From an uncultured Clostridia bacterium (GTDB lineage Bacteria > Bacillota > Clostridia > Christensenellales > Aristaeellaceae): a stretch of DNA of 7,816 nt. The number at the start of each line of letters is the position of its first letter. Position 1 is the first letter of the stretch. The notes beneath the pieces were generated by a model, which was given only the letters and a program-made list of their open reading frames with translations, ran no database searches and was not told where the DNA came from. A program made the translations under genes and the position numbers. Location: assembly GCA_904420265.1 (NCBI GenBank), contig CAJFUU010000360.1, forward strand, positions 1 to 7,816. Reading direction: 5' to 3'. This document shows, one piece after another, positions 5,668 to 7,816 of this stretch.

Positions 5668-6497
5668 CATCCCACCGTCCGCTTTGCGCGCCGCGTTTGC
5701 GCGCTTTCCGCCGCCCCGACGATGGGCGGGGCCAGCGCCCGCACGCCGCCGGGCATTTTGCCCGGATAAACGGCTACCCACATGTCCGGGGACTTCAGAA
5801 AGCCGTTCCCATAGTCCACCAGGCACAATTCCGGCTGAAAGCAGTTCAGCCGGCCGCGCCCTCCCAACGCGCCGTAGCCCACCTGGCGAAAACCGGGAGG
5901 CGCTTCGCCGGGCTGTAGGGCGTCGTACCCTGCGGGCAGCACGTCCGCCAACACGTCGCGCTCGCAGATGAGCACCGGCAGACCGCTGAGCGGTTCGCGC
6001 AGGCGGTTTCCAGTATCAATCAGCGCGTGAAAGCGCGCTTCGCCGCCGCCGGCGCTGAGAAACACGCGCACTTCCCAGGTAACCATTCGCCGCCGCCGGA
6101 AGGCCGTCGCCGCCATCAAGGCCGCCGCGCCTGCGAGCGCGCTCAGCGCGAACGCCAACGCCCCGGGAGTGGAAAAGGCGCGCATGGCCATGAATTGCGT
6201 TCCGCCCAGGAACACGCCGCCCGCCAAAATGGCAAAGCCGCCGGATATGGCCGCGCGCGGCGAATCCACGCGCAGGACAATGGCCGCCAGCATTACGGAA
6301 ATCAGGGGCAGCATCCATACAGCGCCCAGAAAGCGCAGGCTCGGCAGTTGCGCAATCACCGCATAAAGCGCCCCCAGCGCCGCCGCAATACCCACGCGCC
6401 GCCAGCGCACACGGCCGAGGCTGCGCGCTACGATGGCGATGGCAAGAAAGTCCATGCAGAAATTGGTCAGGAAATACGCCTCAACGCTCACGGACAT
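5667..6497 (-). CDS. spoIIGA: Sigma-E processing peptidase SpoIIGA
   Basis: SpoIIGA is the septal-membrane aspartic protease that removes the pro-sequence of sigma-E after a signal from the forespore. The 276-residue product has the expected two parts. Residues 1 to about 133 are strongly hydrophobic, with about five membrane segments (around 8-24, 35-50, 57-76, 84-103 and 112-132), followed by the basic stop RRRR (134-137). The soluble part begins near 138 and carries the catalytic motif DTGN (161-164, Asp161) followed by REPLSGLPV. GAGGGG (6505-6510) precedes the ATG by seven bases. The gene ends 13 bases before the preferred sigE start, so both lie in one operon. The C-terminus past residue 255 is basic and low in complexity. 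The protein is slightly shorter than the Bacillus one (about 309 aa as I recall) but shows no damage. Confidence 0.94.
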   Translation of the reverse strand: MSVSVEAYFLTNFCMDFLAIAIVARSLGRVRWRRVGIAAALGALYAVIAQLPSLRFLGAVWMLPLISVMLAAIVLRVDSPRAAISGGFAILAGGVFLGGTQFMAMRAFSTPGALAFALSALAGAAALMAATAFRRRRMVTWEVRVFLSAGGGEARFHALIDTGNRLREPLSGLPVLICERDVLADVLPAGYDALQPGEAPPGFRQVGYGALGGRGRLNCFQPELCLVDYGNGFLKSPDMWVAVYPGKMPGGVRALAPPIVGAAESAQTRRAKRTVG

Positions 6498-6514
6498 GCA
6501 ACCACCCCTCGGGC

Positions 6515-6549
6515 ATTATAGCGGCGTGGCGGCGGACAATGCCTGTGAA
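6515..6549 (-). promoter_or_regulatory. Promoter-like sequence for spoIIGA-sigE with a long spacer
   Basis: On the minus strand a perfect TATAAT lies at 6520-6515. A TTCACA (five of six to TTGACA) lies at 6549-6544, giving a 23-base spacer. The Bacillus spoIIG promoter is known for an unusually long spacer (22 bp) and for needing Spo0A~P bound near the -35. No good -35 is found at 17 bases. The start point would be near 6508, which would place the ribosome binding site at the very 5' end of the message. Confidence 0.45.
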
Positions 6550-6574
6550 AAATGTCGCGCTCCGACGTGAATTT

Positions 6575-6581
6575 TTCGACG
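6575..6581 (-). promoter_or_regulatory. Possible Spo0A box upstream of spoIIGA
   Basis: Minus-strand CGTCGAA matches six of seven bases of the Spo0A box TGTCGAA and is followed by AAAAT. It lies about 26 bases upstream of the -35-like TTCACA. A second, weaker match, TTTGTCGC at 6624-6617 on the same strand, lies some 43 bases further up. Short motifs of this kind occur by chance, so this rests mainly on position. Confidence 0.35.
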
Positions 6582-6804
6582 CTTCTTCATCAAATCGCGT
6601 TGGTTCGCGTAAAAAAGCGACAAACACTGCCGCAGCAAACAACCCTTGCGGGAAAAATCAGGTCGGATTTTTGCATCCTCCGCTTCGCTTTGATGCGTGT
6701 TTGCCGCCGATATGGAAAAGGGAAAGGCTATAAATGCGGCCTTTGTATGTGTAAGGGCGCAAACCGGGCGAACGGCCGGAATTTTGTGGCAAGGCGGTGA
6801 CAAG

Positions 6805-6811
6805 TGTCGAA
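6805..6811 (+). promoter_or_regulatory. Perfect match to the Spo0A box
   Basis: TGTCGAA, all seven bases of the Spo0A box, lies 67 bases upstream of the YlmC-family start and on the same strand. By base counts one such match on either strand is expected about once per 8 kb, so chance is possible, but the place between two sporulation genes is suggestive. Confidence 0.35.
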
Positions 6812-6878
6812 GAAATTCTCTTTTTTTGCACGACTTTTGGCGGCGAAGCATACGATGCAAAGAGGAGGGGGAAGGACG

Positions 6879-7124
6879 ATGACATTTTGCGAACTGAAAC
6901 AAAAGGATGTAATCAACATCTGTGATGGACGCAGGCTCGGCAAGCCCATTGATTTGGCGCTGAACGATTCCGCATGCGTTTCGGCGCTGATCGTACCGGG
7001 CCCGAGCGGCTTTTTGAACTGCCTGCGGGCGGAGCGCGAGGGGATTTCCATTCCCTGGGAACGCATCCGCCGCATTGGAGACGACGTAATTTTGGTGGAA
7101 TTGGACGCAAATTTTGGAAAGTAA
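6879..7124 (+). CDS. YlmC/YmxH-family sporulation protein (PRC-barrel)
   Basis: An 81-residue protein of the small YlmC/YmxH family, whose members are single PRC-barrel-like domains found in spore formers and often encoded near sigE/sigG or nrdR. Their molecular role is not known. The typical order is visible: an N-terminal FCELKQKDVINICDGRRLGKPIDLAL, a middle strand SALIVPG, and ISIPWERIRRIGDDVILVEL near the end. AGGAGG at 6863-6868 lies ten bases before the ATG at 6879. An upstream in-frame ATG at 6804 would add 25 residues not found in the family and has no ribosome binding site, so it was not used. No signal peptide or membrane segment is present. nrdR follows in the same direction after 96 bases but has its own promoter. 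Confidence 0.88.
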   Translation: MTFCELKQKDVINICDGRRLGKPIDLALNDSACVSALIVPGPSGFLNCLRAEREGISIPWERIRRIGDDVILVELDANFGK

Positions 7125-7166
7125 GCAAAAAAACGCTGGTTCGCTTAACAATTTTTCGGATAGGAC

Positions 7167-7195
7167 TAGACGAAACGTTACTTTTTGTGTATAAT
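7167..7195 (+). promoter_or_regulatory. Promoter for nrdR
   Basis: TAGACG (7167-7172, four of six to TTGACA) and a perfect TATAAT (7190-7195) are separated by 17 bases. Transcription would begin near 7202, leaving about 19 untranslated bases that include AGGTGA. No clear NrdR-box palindrome of the ACAC...GTGT type was found around it, so self-regulation is not supported here. Confidence 0.7.
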
Positions 7196-7220
7196 ATTAA
7201 CGTATGAGGTGAACGAGCGG

Positions 7221-7679
7221 ATGAAGTGCGTCTTTTGCAACTGCATGCAAAGCCGCGTCATCGACTCGCGCCAGAGCGAAGATGGTCTCACCATCCGCCG
7301 CCGGCGCGAGTGCGAGAACTGCGGCCGCCGCTTTACGACCTACGAGCGCATCGACATGATTCCGCTCATGGTCGTAAAGAAGGATCAGACGCGCGAATCT
7401 TTTCAGGCGGACAAGCTGCGCCATGGCATCATCAAGGCCTGTGAAAAGCGCCCCGTGCCCTTGAGCGCCATCGACGATTTGGTGCGCGAAGTGGAGCGCC
7501 GCGCCTATTCGCAGGGCGAGGCGGAGATCACCAGCCAGGCCATTGGCGAGATGGTGATGGAGGGCCTCAAGGCGCTCGACGAAGTGGCCTATGTGCGTTT
7601 TGCTTCCGTCTACCGCCAGTTCCGGGACATACAGACGTTCATGGACGAGCTTAACAAACTCCTCCGGGACGGCGAATAA
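7221..7679 (+). CDS. nrdR: Transcriptional repressor NrdR
   Basis: NrdR is a cytoplasmic repressor of ribonucleotide reductase genes. It senses ATP and dATP through an ATP-cone domain and binds NrdR boxes. The 152-residue product has normal length. An N-terminal zinc ribbon has cysteines at 3, 6, 31 and 34, with the conserved VIDSR (13-17), IRRRREC (25-31) and RRFTTYER (36-43). The first knuckle reads CVFC rather than the usual CPFC or CPYC. The ATP-cone follows from about residue 47 (PLMVVKKDQTRESFQADKLRHGIIKACEKRPV) to the end (VAYVRFASVYRQFRDIQTFMDEL). AGGTGA at 7207-7212, eight bases before the ATG at 7221, sets the start; the in-frame ATG at 7185 would lie upstream of the -10 element. 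No ribonucleotide reductase gene is in view. Confidence 0.97.
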   Translation: MKCVFCNCMQSRVIDSRQSEDGLTIRRRRECENCGRRFTTYERIDMIPLMVVKKDQTRESFQADKLRHGIIKACEKRPVPLSAIDDLVREVERRAYSQGEAEITSQAIGEMVMEGLKALDEVAYVRFASVYRQFRDIQTFMDELNKLLRDGE

Positions 7680-7749
7680 TTTTTATTTCGGGTAGCGCCG
7701 GTTTCGGCCGGTTGATATACCAAGTACAAAAAAGAAAGAGGATACGCGC

Positions 7750-7816
7750 ATGGCAAACGAACTTATTTTGGCCGTTGACGACGAGGCTCACATCCTTGAA
7801 CTGCTCTCGTTCAATC
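7750..7816 (+). CDS. Response regulator, N-terminal start only
   Basis: The first 22 codons of a protein that begins MANELILAVDDEAHILELLSFN and runs off the window. The pattern LAVDDEAHILELL is the first strand and acidic pocket of a two-component receiver domain, with the two adjacent aspartates (10 and 11) that bind Mg2+; the phosphorylated aspartate lies beyond the window. The order of residues is like that of OmpR/PhoB-type winged-helix regulators, but the output domain cannot be seen. GAGGA (7738-7742) is seven bases before the ATG. It may share a transcript with nrdR, since no strong terminator or promoter was found in the 70 bases between. Confidence 0.85.
   Translation, partial: MANELILAVDDEAHILELLSFN

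Larger units (their letters stand above)
6498..6878. other. Divergent intergenic region between spoIIGA and the YlmC-family gene
   Basis: About 380 bases without a supported gene; overlapping frames on both strands give unrecognisable products. Besides the spoIIGA promoter-like sequence it contains a 7-bp A/T hairpin (AAAAATC 6653-6659 with GATTTTT 6666-6672), a TATAAA at 6729-6734 that could be a plus-strand -10 without a well-spaced -35 (TTGCCG lies 22 bases upstream), and a perfect Spo0A box at 6805-6811. The sequence CATACGAT (6849-6856) resembles a sigma-E -10 element but no matching -35 was found. Confidence 0.6.

Noticed and set aside
6849..6856. CATACGAT as a sigma-E -10 element for the YlmC-family gene
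   Set aside because: It resembles the consensus at seven of eight bases, but no -35 of the sigma-E type was found at the right distance.
6516..7151. 211-codon minus-strand frame opposite the YlmC-family gene
   Set aside because: It runs antisense through a recognisable gene and its own start lies in the nrdR upstream region without a ribosome binding site; no known domain is seen.
7123..7160. Possible terminator after the YlmC-family gene (TAAGC ... GCTTA followed by a T-rich stretch)
   Set aside because: The stem is only five A/T-rich base pairs around a 16-base loop, too weak to call.
7690..7725. CCGG-TTTCGG-CCGG hairpin after nrdR as a terminator
   Set aside because: Only four base pairs with no T-run behind it; read-through into the response regulator gene seems as likely.

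Overview
The window looks like a piece of chromosome from a GC-rich (roughly 55-60 % by eye), spore-forming Firmicute of the class Clostridia. The evidence is a pro-sigma-E gene with its SpoIIGA protease, a YlmC/YmxH-family protein, NrdR, AGGAGG-type ribosome binding sites and TATAAT-type promoters. Genus or family cannot be read from the sequence. It is probably a host-associated or anaerobic lineage, but that is inference.

Layout. 2-1576 (+): end of clpP followed by complete clpX, closed by a perfect 14-bp hairpin (1580-1611). 1719-2281: an intergenic element of 563 bp with perfect 30-bp inverted ends that encloses three and a half tandem copies of a 78-bp repeat; it contains no convincing gene. 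2299-4268 (-): a two-gene operon with a 4-bp ATGA overlap. Its first gene encodes an alpha-oxoamine synthase that resembles Bacteroides serine palmitoyltransferase more than KBL or BioF. Its second gene encodes a short-chain dehydrogenase with a hydrophobic C-terminal tail. A strong extended -10 promoter precedes the pair. 4332-4945: a GC-rich gap without a recognisable gene but with clustered inverted repeats. 4946-6497 (-): spoIIGA-sigE, preceded by a promoter-like region with possible Spo0A boxes. 6879-7124 (+): YlmC/YmxH-family PRC-barrel protein. 7221-7679 (+): nrdR with its own promoter. 7750-end (+): start of a response regulator.

How the parts work together. ClpP and ClpX form one ATP-dependent protease. 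SpoIIGA is the membrane protease that activates pro-sigma-E in the mother cell during sporulation. The oxoamine synthase and the SDR could carry out the first two steps of sphingoid-base (or sulfonolipid-type) synthesis: condensation of an amino acid with a fatty acyl thioester, then reduction of the 3-keto group. That assignment is a hypothesis, but it would be notable in a spore-forming Firmicute. The usual clostridial partners sigG (after sigE) and lon (after clpX) are missing from their expected places. Together with the orientation changes and the repeat element, this points to a rearranged locus.
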